45,830 bases of DNA from Lachnospiraceae bacterium (GTDB lineage: Bacteria > Bacillota > Clostridia > Lachnospirales > Lachnospiraceae), in contig JAFZRH010000053.1 of the NCBI GenBank assembly GCA_017619975.1, positions 1 through 45,830 on the forward strand. Reading direction: 5' to 3'. Each line of letters opens with the position of its first letter. The stretch's first letter is position 1. The notes beneath the pieces were generated by a model, which saw only the letters and a list, made by a program, of their open reading frames with translations, did no database searches and was not told where the DNA came from. This document shows positions 25,566-33,129 of the stretch, in pieces. The translations under genes were made by a program, and so were the position numbers.

Positions 25566-25614
25566 CCCTCTCCCGGACGCGGGAGAGGGTGGTGCGAAGC
25601 ACCGGGTGAGGGCG
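25566..25614. repeat. GC-rich palindromic repeat (CCCTCTCCCGG type)
   Basis: Hairpin CCCTCTCCCG-GACG-CGGGAGAGGG followed by GGTGC-GAA-GCACC, with an outer CCCTC / GAGGG pairing. This double hairpin is a widespread intergenic repeat type in bacteria and lies just upstream of the LysR start. Confidence 0.75.
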
Positions 25615-25683
25615 ACTTGTCCGGGACTCCACGCTTCGCGTCCGGACGAACTGTACTGTGACACATACCCCGCCTCGCTGCCT

Positions 25684-25772
25684 CGATAAAACTTTTCTCG
25701 GCCCACTTCAGCGGCCTTCCGGAATGCGAGAGTAGTCAGGCCGCTTCACGGGGCACTCGAAAAGTTTATTCG
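25684..25772. repeat. Long covarying hairpin element, copy B
   Basis: Outer arms CGATAAAACTTTTCTCGGCCC and GGGGCACTCGAAAAGTTTATTCG. Stem 1 pairs AGCGGCC (25710-25716) with GGCCGCT (25739-25745). Read on the minus strand, the loop holds CCTGAC and GCATTCCGGAAGG, matching copies A and C. The rest of 25615-25830 holds further short palindromes but no gene. Confidence 0.82.
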
Positions 25773-25872
25773 GGCGCGCTCGGCGCCTTGCCATTACCGG
25801 ACGCATTCGTCGACGGACTCTCAAATATTCTTTTGCAAATCTATCTTCAGTAAATCACATTTATTCTTCTTC

Positions 25873-25887
25873 TGCAAGCTGTTTGCA
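25873..25887. promoter_or_regulatory. Candidate LysR-type binding dyad
   Basis: TGCAA-N5-TTGCA, centred about 78 bases before the expected start of transcription of the IlvD-like gene, near the usual position of a LysR recognition site. Related TTTGCAAA and GTTTGCC sequences flank it at 25831-25840 and 25921-25927. Confidence 0.45.
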
Positions 25888-25922
25888 AGATTTTTCTTTC
25901 ACTTCGGCAAGAAAAAAGCAGT

Positions 25923-25951
25923 TTGCCTTCCCGGGATTCTCATGCTACACT
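25923..25951 (+). promoter_or_regulatory. Promoter of IlvD-like dehydratase gene
   Basis: TTGCCT at 25923-25928, a 17-base spacer, and TACACT at 25946-25951, about 77 bases before the ATG. Confidence 0.72.
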
Positions 25952-26027
25952 GTAAGCGAAAACAAGACGGGGCCCTTCCGTGAACGCAAATGGTCCCGCT
26001 TCTTACGGAAAAGAAAGGAGCTGTCAG

Positions 26028-27701
26028 ATGGAAAGCTTCAAAGGCAATCACGATCCGTCCAATCCCCAGGAAGCTTATTTTGTCGGCCTTATGAATTCCT
26101 GCGGCTACCGCACGGAAGACTTGAAAAAGCCGATCATCGGCATCGCCAATTCGTATACGGACGTCAATCCCGGCCACAAAGCCTTTAAACAGCTGGTCGA
26201 ATATGTGAAAGAAGGCATCTGGGCTGCCGGCGGCGCGCCGGCCGAGTTTAACGTCCCGGCCCCCTGTGACGGCATGGCCCAGGGCGACGGCATGCATACG
26301 ATCCTGCCGCAGCGCGATCTCATCGCCTCCTCCATCGAGGCCATGGCCCGCGCGCACGGCTTTGACGGCATGGTCTTTCTTTGCAGCTGCGACAAGATCG
26401 TCCCCGGCATGCTGATGGCAGCCGCCGCGTTAAATAAACCCTCCCTGTTTCTGACCGCCGGCAGCATGATCCCCTATGAAGCGCCGGAAGGCACTTACGT
26501 GACCCCGGACTTAAAGGAATCCATCGGCGCGCGGAACGTGGACAGGATCGACGAGGCAACCTTCACCCGCTTTAAGGAAAATATCTGCTTCTCCTGCGGC
26601 ACCTGCTCCATGTACGGCACGGCCAACACCATGGGCGTCTTCACGGAAGCCATCGGCATCTGCCCCATCGATTCCACGACCATGCTGTTTTGCTCCGGTG
26701 CGAAATACCGCATGGCGCGGAGCGTCGGCGAGCGGATCGTGGCCCTGACGAAGGAAGGTGTTCGCTTCCGGGATATCGTGACCGAAAAGAGCCTCATCAA
26801 CGGGCTGCGGCACGTGGCCGCGACCGGCGGTTCCACCAATGCCCAGCTGCACATCTGCGCGCTGGCGAAAGTGATGGGAATCCCGATGGATCTGGGCCGC
26901 TTCGACGAGATCCAGCGCGAGGTGCCCTGCGTAGCCAAGTTCAAACCGAGCAGCAAGTACAGCATGGTCGATTACTATAAAGCCGGCGGCGTCGGCGCGA
27001 CCTTAAGAGCGATCCGGAAATACCTGAACGAAGACTGCCGGCTGGCCATGGGCGGCACAATAGGTGAGTTCTTAGACGCGTTTAACCGGCCAGTAAACCC
27101 CGAAATCATCCACACGACGAACGATCCGCTCTACCCGGACGGCTGCTATGCGGTGCTCTACGGGAACTTGGCGCCGGGCGGCTGCCTGGTCAAAAAAAGC
27201 GGCGTGGTCCCGGAAATGTTCCACCACCGCGGGCCGGCCGTCTGCTTCGACTCGGAAGACGAGCTGCGCCAGGCCATGGCGAACAAGGAGATCAAGCCCG
27301 GCTGCGTGCTGATCATCCGCTATGAAGGACCGAAGGGCGGGCCGGGCATGCGCGAGATGTCCATCCCCGCCGCCATGCTGGTCGGCATGGGCCTGCACAC
27401 AAGCGTTGCCATGGTGACGGACGGCCGCTACTCCGGCGCTACCCGCGGGCCGTGCATCGGTCACGTAACACCTGAAGCCTGGGACGGCGGGCCCATCGCC
27501 GCCGTGAAGAACGGGGATATGATCGAGATCGATATCGACGCGCACCGCATCCATCTGGAGGTGAGCGATGAGGAGATCTGCCGGCGGCTGAGAGAAGTTA
27601 AGCGGCCGCAGAACCATCCGGCCACCGGGTTCATGAAAGCCTACCGCGAGATCGTGGGCGGCGTGAATGTGGGCTGCACCTGGCTGTACGGTCGGGAATA
27701 A
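26028..27701 (+). CDS. IlvD/Edd-family dehydratase, substrate uncertain
   Basis: A 557-aa iron-sulfur dehydratase. Family blocks are clear: [47 protein letters not shown] (Lys123 is the usual carbamylated metal-site residue), [13 protein letters not shown], and late [11 protein letters not shown] and [21 protein letters not shown]. Candidate cluster ligands are Cys80, Cys121 and Cys193. The sequence looks divergent from true dihydroxyacid dehydratase, and no ilv genes are nearby; a LysR regulator and a hydroxyacid dehydrogenase flank it. A sugar-acid dehydratase is therefore as likely as IlvD. ATG 26028 has AAAGGAG at good spacing; a GTG 48 bases upstream is not supported. The stop codon lies within a repeat arm. 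Confidence 0.85.
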   Translation: MESFKGNHDPSNPQEAYFVGLMNSCGYRTEDLKKPIIGIANSYTDVNPGHKAFKQLVEYVKEGIWAAGGAPAEFNVPAPCDGMAQGDGMHTILPQRDLIASSIEAMARAHGFDGMVFLCSCDKIVPGMLMAAAALNKPSLFLTAGSMIPYEAPEGTYVTPDLKESIGARNVDRIDEATFTRFKENICFSCGTCSMYGTANTMGVFTEAIGICPIDSTTMLFCSGAKYRMARSVGERIVALTKEGVRFRDIVTEKSLINGLRHVAATGGSTNAQLHICALAKVMGIPMDLGRFDEIQREVPCVAKFKPSSKYSMVDYYKAGGVGATLRAIRKYLNEDCRLAMGGTIGEFLDAFNRPVNPEIIHTTNDPLYPDGCYAVLYGNLAPGGCLVKKSGVVPEMFHHRGPAVCFDSEDELRQAMANKEIKPGCVLIIRYEGPKGGPGMREMSIPAAMLVGMGLHTSVAMVTDGRYSGATRGPCIGHVTPEAWDGGPIAAVKNGDMIEIDIDAHRIHLEVSDEEICRRLREVKRPQNHPATGFMKAYREIVGGVNVGCTWLYGRE

Positions 27702-27788
27702 ACTTTTCAAGCGCCCCTTGAGGCGACCTGACCTCAGACGTTCTGTATTCAGAAAGGTCGCCGAAGCGGGCTGAGGAAAGGATTCGTC
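27696..27788. repeat. Long covarying hairpin element, copy C
   Basis: Left arm AATAAACTTTTCAAGCGCCCC and a weaker right arm GGGCTGAGGAAAGGATTCGTC. Stem 1 pairs GGCGACC (27722-27728) with GGTCGCC (27756-27762). Stem 2 pairs TTCTG (27741-27745) with CAGAA (27750-27754) around a TATT loop. The left arm contains the TAA stop of the dehydratase gene. Confidence 0.8.
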
Positions 27789-27864
27789 CGGACGCGAAGA
27801 GGGGAAAGCCCTGGCAAGGCAGGGAAGGACAAGCCCTCGTCAGGGGGCAAGAAAGGAGAACCGT

Positions 27865-28797
27865 ATGAAGTGCCTGATCATTGACTATATTGACGACGAG
27901 ATCTTCCGCGAATTTCAGAAATACATGGACGTGGATCTCATGATGCTGCCCACCAAAAAGACACTGATCAAGATCATCGAGCCCTACGATGTCCTGATCA
28001 TGCGCACCGATCCGAAGATCGACGAAGAAGTTCTGGACGCCGCCAAAAACCTGCGTTTCATCGGCGTCTGCTCCACAGGCCTCAATCATATCGATCTGGA
28101 CGCCGCCAAAGCGCGCGGGATCATCATCCAGAACGCGCCCGGCATCAACGCGAACGGCGTCGCCGAGCTCACCCTCTGCAAGATGCTGGAGCTCGCGCGC
28201 AGTACCATTCAGTCCAACCATGAGGTCCAGGACCGCCGCCAGTGGAATAAGTACAAATATCTTGGCATTGAGCTGGCCGGCAAAACTGTCGGCATCATCG
28301 GCTTCGGCTCCATCGGTCAGCGTGTCGGCGAGCTCTGCCGCGTCTTCGGCATGCAGGTCCTCGCCTACAATCCGCACGGCAAGCCGGCAGAATACTTCGA
28401 AGCCCGCGGCGCTGTCCCCGTTGATATGGACACGCTTCTGCGCAACTCCGATTTTATCACGATTCACGCGCCGCTCACGGAGGAAACGAAGGGCATGATC
28501 TCCGCGCAGGAGATCGTCCGCATGAAGATCGGCGCTTATGTGATCAACATGAGCCGGGGCGGCATCGTGGTGGAACAGGATATGTACGCGGCACTCATCT
28601 CCGGCCAGCTGGGCGGCTACGCCGCCGACGTCATGGAGCAGGAGCTGGAAGGCCAGCGAGCCTCCATGTCCTCACCGCTCATCGGCTGCGACCGCTTTAT
28701 CGTCTCGCCCCACTCCGGCGGTCAGACGAAGGATGCCGTCTCCAAGCTCAGCCGTTTTATCTTTGAAAAATGCAATGAAGCCCTGCACTTCAAATGA
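27865..28797 (+). CDS. D-isomer 2-hydroxyacid dehydrogenase
   Basis: A 310-aa NAD(P)-dependent reductase of 2-oxoacids. The cofactor loop is GFGSIG (146-151); the catalytic set is Arg231 (in NMSRGGIV), Glu260 (or Glu258) and His283 (SPHSGGQT). After the second strand the usual acidic residue is missing (AYNPHGKPAE), so NADP use is possible. It follows the IlvD-like gene with 163 bases holding a repeat element, and has AAAGGAG before the ATG. Together they could form a dehydratase plus reductase step of hydroxyacid or sugar-acid breakdown; the substrate is unknown. Confidence 0.9.
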   Translation: MKCLIIDYIDDEIFREFQKYMDVDLMMLPTKKTLIKIIEPYDVLIMRTDPKIDEEVLDAAKNLRFIGVCSTGLNHIDLDAAKARGIIIQNAPGINANGVAELTLCKMLELARSTIQSNHEVQDRRQWNKYKYLGIELAGKTVGIIGFGSIGQRVGELCRVFGMQVLAYNPHGKPAEYFEARGAVPVDMDTLLRNSDFITIHAPLTEETKGMISAQEIVRMKIGAYVINMSRGGIVVEQDMYAALISGQLGGYAADVMEQELEGQRASMSSPLIGCDRFIVSPHSGGQTKDAVSKLSRFIFEKCNEALHFK

Positions 28798-28881
28798 GAC
28801 TTGTCGGATCCGCTTGAAAAACGGATAGAGCCTGCTCTCGCTGTAGCCTCTCCCAATACATCGAAAGGAGAAGGAAGAGAC

Positions 28882-29688
28882 TTATTCTCTGCGTTGTTTT
28901 TTTCGTTTTAAAACAACACCTGCTGTCAACAGCGGAAGAAACACCGCCACAACAATCAGAAAAGCCCGCTCAAACGAGGTGCCCGGATGCAAAGAAAGCT
29001 GAAGAACCGAACCACCGAGAGCGCGAGAGAGAGAATCATCGTTTTCCCTCATCTGTTCAAGAAATATATTATGTTCTGCCCGGACAGCTGCCACGGCTTC
29101 TTCTCCCGTTATAAGCTCATGATAATCCCGAACTTTCAGCTGTTCTTCATTGAATGAGTACGGATTCACATACATCACTCGTTCGTCGCCGTAGAAAGAG
29201 TAATAAAGAAAATAGTCCGCATATCCGTAATGAACAACAATCAGATCGTCCGAATTACCGGATTTTCGGATCAGTTCCCGCATTTTATTGACGCACCGAC
29301 TGAAATCAGATGATTCGGCTCCGCCACCGGAGCCAAGTCCGTTTTCAAGAGAATCATATATTTGAAGTGAAGCTACAACTGTTCCATCAGATTCCGTAAT
29401 CAAATATTTCCACATAGCTTCTTCTCCAATCAGATCCGAAAAACTGGCTGCCGCAGAAAGATTTTCTTTCATCCGATAAACAGGAAAGCCTTCACCGAGA
29501 ACTAATTCAGACGGATCAACAAACGTTTTCAGTCCGATCGATTCCGCCATTGCCAGGAAAGTGCGAAACGCCGTACTCTCCGCATATTGCTGAATTTTGT
29601 CCGGAATCACCTGCGCCTGCACTTTTGATGGAGCAGCAGAAACAATAAATAAAATCGCAGCAATGAACAGAATACTTTTGTTTCTCAT
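28882..29688 (-). CDS. Unknown exported protein with C-terminal membrane anchor
   Basis: A 268-aa protein with a signal peptide (about 1-25, ending KVQAQ), an extracytoplasmic domain and one C-terminal membrane helix (about 243-261) followed by a basic KRKKQRRE tail. The domain has TPM/YgcG-like hints (LIVVHYGYADYFLYYSFYGD, then a helical region), but no family is assigned. The ATG has GGAGG. It stands in an A+T-richer island. About 100 bases upstream lies a promoter whose -35 and -10 elements and 19-base spacer match those in front of ECF sigma pair 3, so it is likely a member of that regulon. Confidence 0.75.
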   Translation of the reverse strand: MRNKSILFIAAILFIVSAAPSKVQAQVIPDKIQQYAESTAFRTFLAMAESIGLKTFVDPSELVLGEGFPVYRMKENLSAAASFSDLIGEEAMWKYLITESDGTVVASLQIYDSLENGLGSGGGAESSDFSRCVNKMRELIRKSGNSDDLIVVHYGYADYFLYYSFYGDERVMYVNPYSFNEEQLKVRDYHELITGEEAVAAVRAEHNIFLEQMRENDDSLSRALGGSVLQLSLHPGTSFERAFLIVVAVFLPLLTAGVVLKRKKQRRE

Positions 29689-29791
29689 AATTTTACCTCC
29701 ATTACTTTTCAGAGTTAAGTTTAATAATAGAGTTCATTAGTCATTCATTATAAATCGCTTGAATTTCCCCCAAGCCACGCCCTCTCTATAC

Positions 29792-29822
29792 TATATAACA
29801 AGCAAGAATGTGAAAATGTCGG
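29792..29822 (-). promoter_or_regulatory. Candidate ECF promoter of exported protein
   Basis: On the minus strand, CCGACATTT (CCGACA at 29817-29822), a 19-base spacer ending in CTTGT, and TATATA (29792-29797). It matches the promoter at 31057-31087. Confidence 0.6.
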
Positions 29823-29890
29823 AAAAGCATTTCGTTTTATAATTGCCTTTAATGATTGCATATCTTCCGCCGCTTTCAAAGAATCATCCA

Positions 29891-30535
29891 TTAATCTCCA
29901 ATAGGCTTCAATGTCTTGAGCAGGTCTGTGCCTTTGACAAATAACGGCACGTCACCATCGGTAAATGAAATGCTAAGCAGATACTGCCGATCCACCTCAT
30001 AAATGTAAATATATATTCCCGACCCGACATTTACTGTGTCGCCAAGGAATTTAAGAATATCTTCTCCGGTCATTGTCGGTGTCAATTCTTTAATCTGATC
30101 TGATGTTACTTTCGTCGGAGCAGCGAAAAACACTCCGGTAACCGTCTCTAAGCCGATAGAATCAATATCCGTCAACTCACGCCCTATTGCTCTTCCAAGC
30201 AGATCCTCGCTATCTGTTTCGTTAGACACCGTGGAAACAATACTGCTTTTTCCGGGAATTATTCTGTCAGGTTTAAGCCATTTCTGATAAATAGTCAGAC
30301 CAACAACCGAGATGACAAAACAGGCCGCAATCAGAACCACCCATATACGCATCCGCTTTACAGGTATTTGACTGAAATATTTTATCTCATCGTTTTTTCT
30401 TTTCCGGATAGTATCAGACTCTGTCTCCTGCGACGCCATCCAAAGAATATTCTCCCACATTCTCCCCTTCGTTCCTTCGGCAGGCTCTATGGCATTAATC
30501 GAAGCCTGAATACGGTTTGCAACGTGTTTATTCAC
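29891..30535 (-). CDS. Putative anti-sigma factor, ECF pair 3
   Basis: A 214-aa single-pass membrane protein: cytoplasmic N-terminus (about 1-60) with a RIQASINAIEPAEGTKGRMW stretch, a helix at about 63-83 and an outer domain with a DSIGLETVTGVFFAAPTKVT segment. It begins six bases after the ECF sigma gene, in the same operon. The partner role is inferred from position and topology. Base composition is A+T-richer than the flanking genes, as for its two neighbours. Confidence 0.75.
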   Translation of the reverse strand: MNKHVANRIQASINAIEPAEGTKGRMWENILWMASQETESDTIRKRKNDEIKYFSQIPVKRMRIWVVLIAACFVISVVGLTIYQKWLKPDRIIPGKSSIVSTVSNETDSEDLLGRAIGRELTDIDSIGLETVTGVFFAAPTKVTSDQIKELTPTMTGEDILKFLGDTVNVGSGIYIYIYEVDRQYLLSISFTDGDVPLFVKGTDLLKTLKPIGD

Positions 30536-30541
30536 TGTAAA

Positions 30542-31036
30542 TCACCTTTCTTCCAAAACTGTTTTCAACAGATTTCTCGCATCCCTCATTTGGTTTCTTA
30601 TTGTTGAAGGAGGTCTGTTAAGCAAAACCGCAATCTCTTTTGTAGAATAACCTTCATAATAGTATAGCCAGATTACCTCTTTTAGTTTTGGCGGCAAATG
30701 AATAACGGCCTCAAGAACATCCGAATAATCTGTTGTTTCAGGCGTGACAAGCTCGGGAATCCCGTCATCCTCAACAGAGACAATGTTTCTGTGATAATAA
30801 CTGTTCAGTTTATTTATACAGAGATTCATGGATGTGATTGTCAGCCATTTTCTCTCATGCATATTGTCTTTGAATTGATAATGATTTTTCAGCACCTTAA
30901 CAAAGACGTCCTGAGCACAGTCCTCGGCGTCAGCAATATTATTCATATAAGTAAAACACAGTCGGAAGACATATTTCCAGTGTCTCTCATAGAACGCTTC
31001 GAAATCTTCATACGCATTCAATTCTTTTTTCGACAT
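30542..31036 (-). CDS. ECF RNA polymerase sigma factor, pair 3
   Basis: A 164-aa sigma-70-family protein. Region 2: HWKYVFRLCFTYMNNIADAE, then DCAQDVFVKVLKN. Region 4: LPPKLKEVIWLYYYEGYSTK, then the HTH EIAVLLNRPPSTIRNQM. The ATG lies 21 bases from a TATAAT whose upstream element is CCGACA with a 19-base spacer; an identical layout precedes the exported-protein gene at 28882-29688. This suggests autoregulation and one visible target. Confidence 0.93.
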   Translation of the reverse strand: MSKKELNAYEDFEAFYERHWKYVFRLCFTYMNNIADAEDCAQDVFVKVLKNHYQFKDNMHERKWLTITSMNLCINKLNSYYHRNIVSVEDDGIPELVTPETTDYSDVLEAVIHLPPKLKEVIWLYYYEGYSTKEIAVLLNRPPSTIRNQMRDARNLLKTVLEER

Positions 31037-31056
31037 GTTAAAACCCTCTTTATATT

Positions 31057-31087
31057 ATTATAACAAGTTATCTTTCAGAAATGTCGG
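31057..31087 (-). promoter_or_regulatory. Candidate autoregulated ECF promoter
   Basis: On the minus strand, CCGACATTT (CCGACA at 31082-31087), a 19-base spacer ending in CTTGT and TATAAT (31057-31062). Both halves and the spacing recur at 29792-29822. Confidence 0.62.
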
Positions 31088-31145
31088 ATTCATTTTCAAT
31101 GATTGTGATACATTTTTACAGTTCCTCCTGTGTTTGAAAGGAGTC

Positions 31146-31174
31146 TTGACATATTTCACAAGTGGATTTATAAT
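31146..31174 (+). promoter_or_regulatory. Consensus sigma-A promoter of padR operon
   Basis: TTGACA at 31146-31151, a 17-base spacer and TATAAT at 31169-31174: both hexamers match the consensus fully. Confidence 0.88.
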
Positions 31175-31194
31175 TTATTCCACAAGTAGAATAT
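31151..31194. promoter_or_regulatory. Candidate PadR operator
   Basis: Two 16-base arms (31151-31166 and 31179-31194) form an inverted repeat matching at 12 of 16 positions, with CACAAGT directly repeated in both. They bracket the -10 element, where binding would block the promoter. Confidence 0.55.
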
Positions 31195-31209
31195 GAAAGG
31201 AGGGCTTCT

Positions 31210-31812
31210 ATGTTAAAGCACGGCATTCTGGGACTGATCTGCAGCGGCGACAAAACCGGTTACCAGATCATGACGGTATTCCGGGATTCTCTTAAGTATT
31301 TCTGGACCGCGCAGACCAGTCAGATCTACCGGGAACTGCAGACAATGGAAAAAGCCGGCTGGATCAGTGTCCGGCATGTTTTACAGACGGGAAAGCCGGA
31401 TAAAAACGTCTTTTCCGCAACACCGGCCGGACGCGAAGAACTGCAGAGATGGCTTCGCGCCGACAATCTGCCGGAAACCGTCCGGAATCCACTTCTGATG
31501 AAGACCTTTTTTCTGGGTGAACGGCCGCTGGAAGAAAATATCGCTTTCTTCCATTCACTTCGGGAAGCATCCGTTTTTCCCGATGACGGAAAACAGGCAT
31601 CGGCTGCGGCCGAGCTGTATCGGCAGGCCCTCGCGCATCCCGAAAAAGCCATCTACTGGAAACTCACGATCGAATACGGCCGCCTTTATGAAAAAATGCA
31701 CCGCGAGTGGTGTGAACTTTGTTTAAAGGAGCTGGAAGCCCTGCGGCAGCTGCAAAGCGGAGCCGGACAGAGCGGCACGGCAGCCGCTGATACAAAGGAG
31801 GAAGAAGCATGA
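31210..31812 (+). CDS. PadR-family transcriptional regulator
   Basis: A 200-aa PadR repressor-type protein: N-terminal winged HTH (residues 1-85: LKHGILGLICSGDKTGYQIM, SQIYRELQTMEKAGWISVRH, SATPAGREELQRWL) followed by a helical dimerisation domain of the Vir-type (about 90-180) and a short acidic tail. The ATG has AAAGGAGGG. It overlaps the next gene by four bases and probably represses its own operon through the repeat at 31151-31194. It likely senses a small ligand or stress relevant to the two flavodoxin-like proteins downstream. Confidence 0.92.
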   Translation: MLKHGILGLICSGDKTGYQIMTVFRDSLKYFWTAQTSQIYRELQTMEKAGWISVRHVLQTGKPDKNVFSATPAGREELQRWLRADNLPETVRNPLLMKTFFLGERPLEENIAFFHSLREASVFPDDGKQASAAAELYRQALAHPEKAIYWKLTIEYGRLYEKMHREWCELCLKELEALRQLQSGAGQSGTAAADTKEEEA

Positions 31813-32297
31813 AAGTAATTCTGCACGATCTGGATCCGCAGTGGGAAGAGCGGATCCTGACTCACTGTGACCGGGTGATCACCGCGGACGGAAAATACGC
31901 GGCCTGCCAGGGCTGCTTCGGCTGCTGGACCAAGCACCCGGCGGAGTGCTTTATGAAAGATAAACTGAAAGAAGCCTGCCGCATCATCGGGCAGGCGGAC
32001 GAGCTTGTCATCATCACGAAAAATCTGTACGGCGGCTACAGTGCGAACGTGAAAAACGTACTGGACCGCTCGATTGGGACCTCGACCCCGTTCAGCACCT
32101 ACCGCGGCCGGCAGATGCATCATACGCTGCGCTACGGAAAGCATGATCTCTGGAAGGTGATCGTATACGGTGAGATCAGCGAAGCCGAAAAAGAAAGCTT
32201 CCGTCTGCTGGCGGAACGCAATGCGCTGAACGACGGCTACGCGCGTTCCGAAGTGCAGTTCGTTCAGGATCTTACGGAAGGGGAGGCACTGTTATGA
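31809..32297 (+). CDS. Flavodoxin-fold NAD(P)H-dependent FMN reductase-like protein
   Basis: A 162-aa flavodoxin-like protein. The AACQGCFGCWTKHPAECFMK segment with clustered Cys and the ITKNLYGGYSANVKNVLDRS segment (flavin-binding loop) are typical of the iron-sulfur flavoprotein/FMN-reductase group, although the full 4Fe-4S motif is not present. It overlaps padR by ATGA and the next gene by four bases, so the three are translated together. Likely a cytoplasmic reductase; electron acceptor unknown. Confidence 0.85.
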   Translation: MKVILHDLDPQWEERILTHCDRVITADGKYAACQGCFGCWTKHPAECFMKDKLKEACRIIGQADELVIITKNLYGGYSANVKNVLDRSIGTSTPFSTYRGRQMHHTLRYGKHDLWKVIVYGEISEAEKESFRLLAERNALNDGYARSEVQFVQDLTEGEALL

Positions 32298-33034
32298 AGA
32301 CAGTCTTTATCAATTGCAGTCCCAAAAAGCGCTTCTGCGCTTCAGCCTATTTTCTCTTTCTGCAGCGCCTTTTTACGGGCGGGAAAAAAGTGACGGAAAA
32401 GCTGCGCACGCCGGCGGATTTCGATCACATCCTGAAACAGTTTGACGGCGCGCAGGCGGTCGTGTTCGCTCTTCCGCTCTATGTGGACAGCATCCCGTCC
32501 CATGTGCTGCGCTTTCTGGAAAAAGCGGAAGCATACTGTAAAGAAAACAACCTGAAACTTTCCGTTTACTGCATCGCCAACAACGGGTTTATCGAGGGCC
32601 GGCAAAACGAGCCGCTGATGCAGGGTTTCGAGCATTTCTGCACCCGTGCGGGCCTTGCCTGGGGCGGCGGCGTCGGGATCGGCGGCGGCGTGATGCTGAA
32701 CGTGACGCGCATCCTTTTCGGAGTGGATATCGCCCTGCTGGTCCTGAACACGGTCTTAAGTGCGGTGCAGACCGGCAACTTCTTCCCGAAAGGCGCCTGG
32801 ATCAGCTTCGCGCAAAACGCCGCGCTGCTGCTCTACTTTAACGCCGGCGTGCTGGTATATCTGGCCCGTCTGGGCTCCTGTATCCGCAAGAGAAGCTTCG
32901 GCGGCAAAAAGTACACGCGGATCCTGATCCCGTCCTTCCTCTTCATCCTGTTTGCGGATATTTTCTTTATTATCATCTCCCTGTTTGAGGGCGGTCTCTT
33001 CCGCGGCTGGCTTCAGAAAAAACAGCCCACATAA
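32294..33034 (+). CDS. Flavodoxin-like domain fused to membrane helices
   Basis: A 246-aa protein. Residues 1-130 resemble a flavodoxin-fold reductase: TVFINCSPKKRFCASAYFLF at the start and AVVFALPLYVDSIPSHVLRF for the flavin loop. A glycine-rich segment (WGGGVGIGGGVML) leads to two or three membrane helices (about 143-160, 170-190 and 212-235), ending in a polar tail. The fusion suggests a membrane-associated flavoprotein acting with the soluble partner encoded upstream. Its ATG overlaps that gene's stop by four bases. Confidence 0.8.
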   Translation: MKTVFINCSPKKRFCASAYFLFLQRLFTGGKKVTEKLRTPADFDHILKQFDGAQAVVFALPLYVDSIPSHVLRFLEKAEAYCKENNLKLSVYCIANNGFIEGRQNEPLMQGFEHFCTRAGLAWGGGVGIGGGVMLNVTRILFGVDIALLVLNTVLSAVQTGNFFPKGAWISFAQNAALLLYFNAGVLVYLARLGSCIRKRSFGGKKYTRILIPSFLFILFADIFFIIISLFEGGLFRGWLQKKQPT

Positions 33035-33079
33035 AGCCTGACGGACCGGAAGAAAGCGTCGGCGGACCGGCCCGGCAAG

Positions 33080-33108
33080 GTGACAAATCCGTCCGGATCT
33101 GCTATGAT
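33080..33108 (+). promoter_or_regulatory. Promoter of methyltransferase gene
   Basis: GTGACA at 33080-33085, a 17-base spacer and TATGAT at 33103-33108, 22 bases before the ATG. Confidence 0.65.
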
Positions 33109-33129
33109 AGTTTTCAGAGGTGGACCGAA

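Noticed and set aside
25542-25706. 55-codon N-terminal extension of the LysR regulator
   Set aside because: It merely reads through the CCCTCTCCCGG palindromic repeat; the HTH starts at the ATG at 25541.
28798-28881. A short gene after the hydroxyacid dehydrogenase (AAAGGAGAAGG present at 28864)
   Set aside because: No start codon follows the ribosome-like site on the plus strand; the region holds only an ATCCG/CGGAT hairpin and a convergent gene end.
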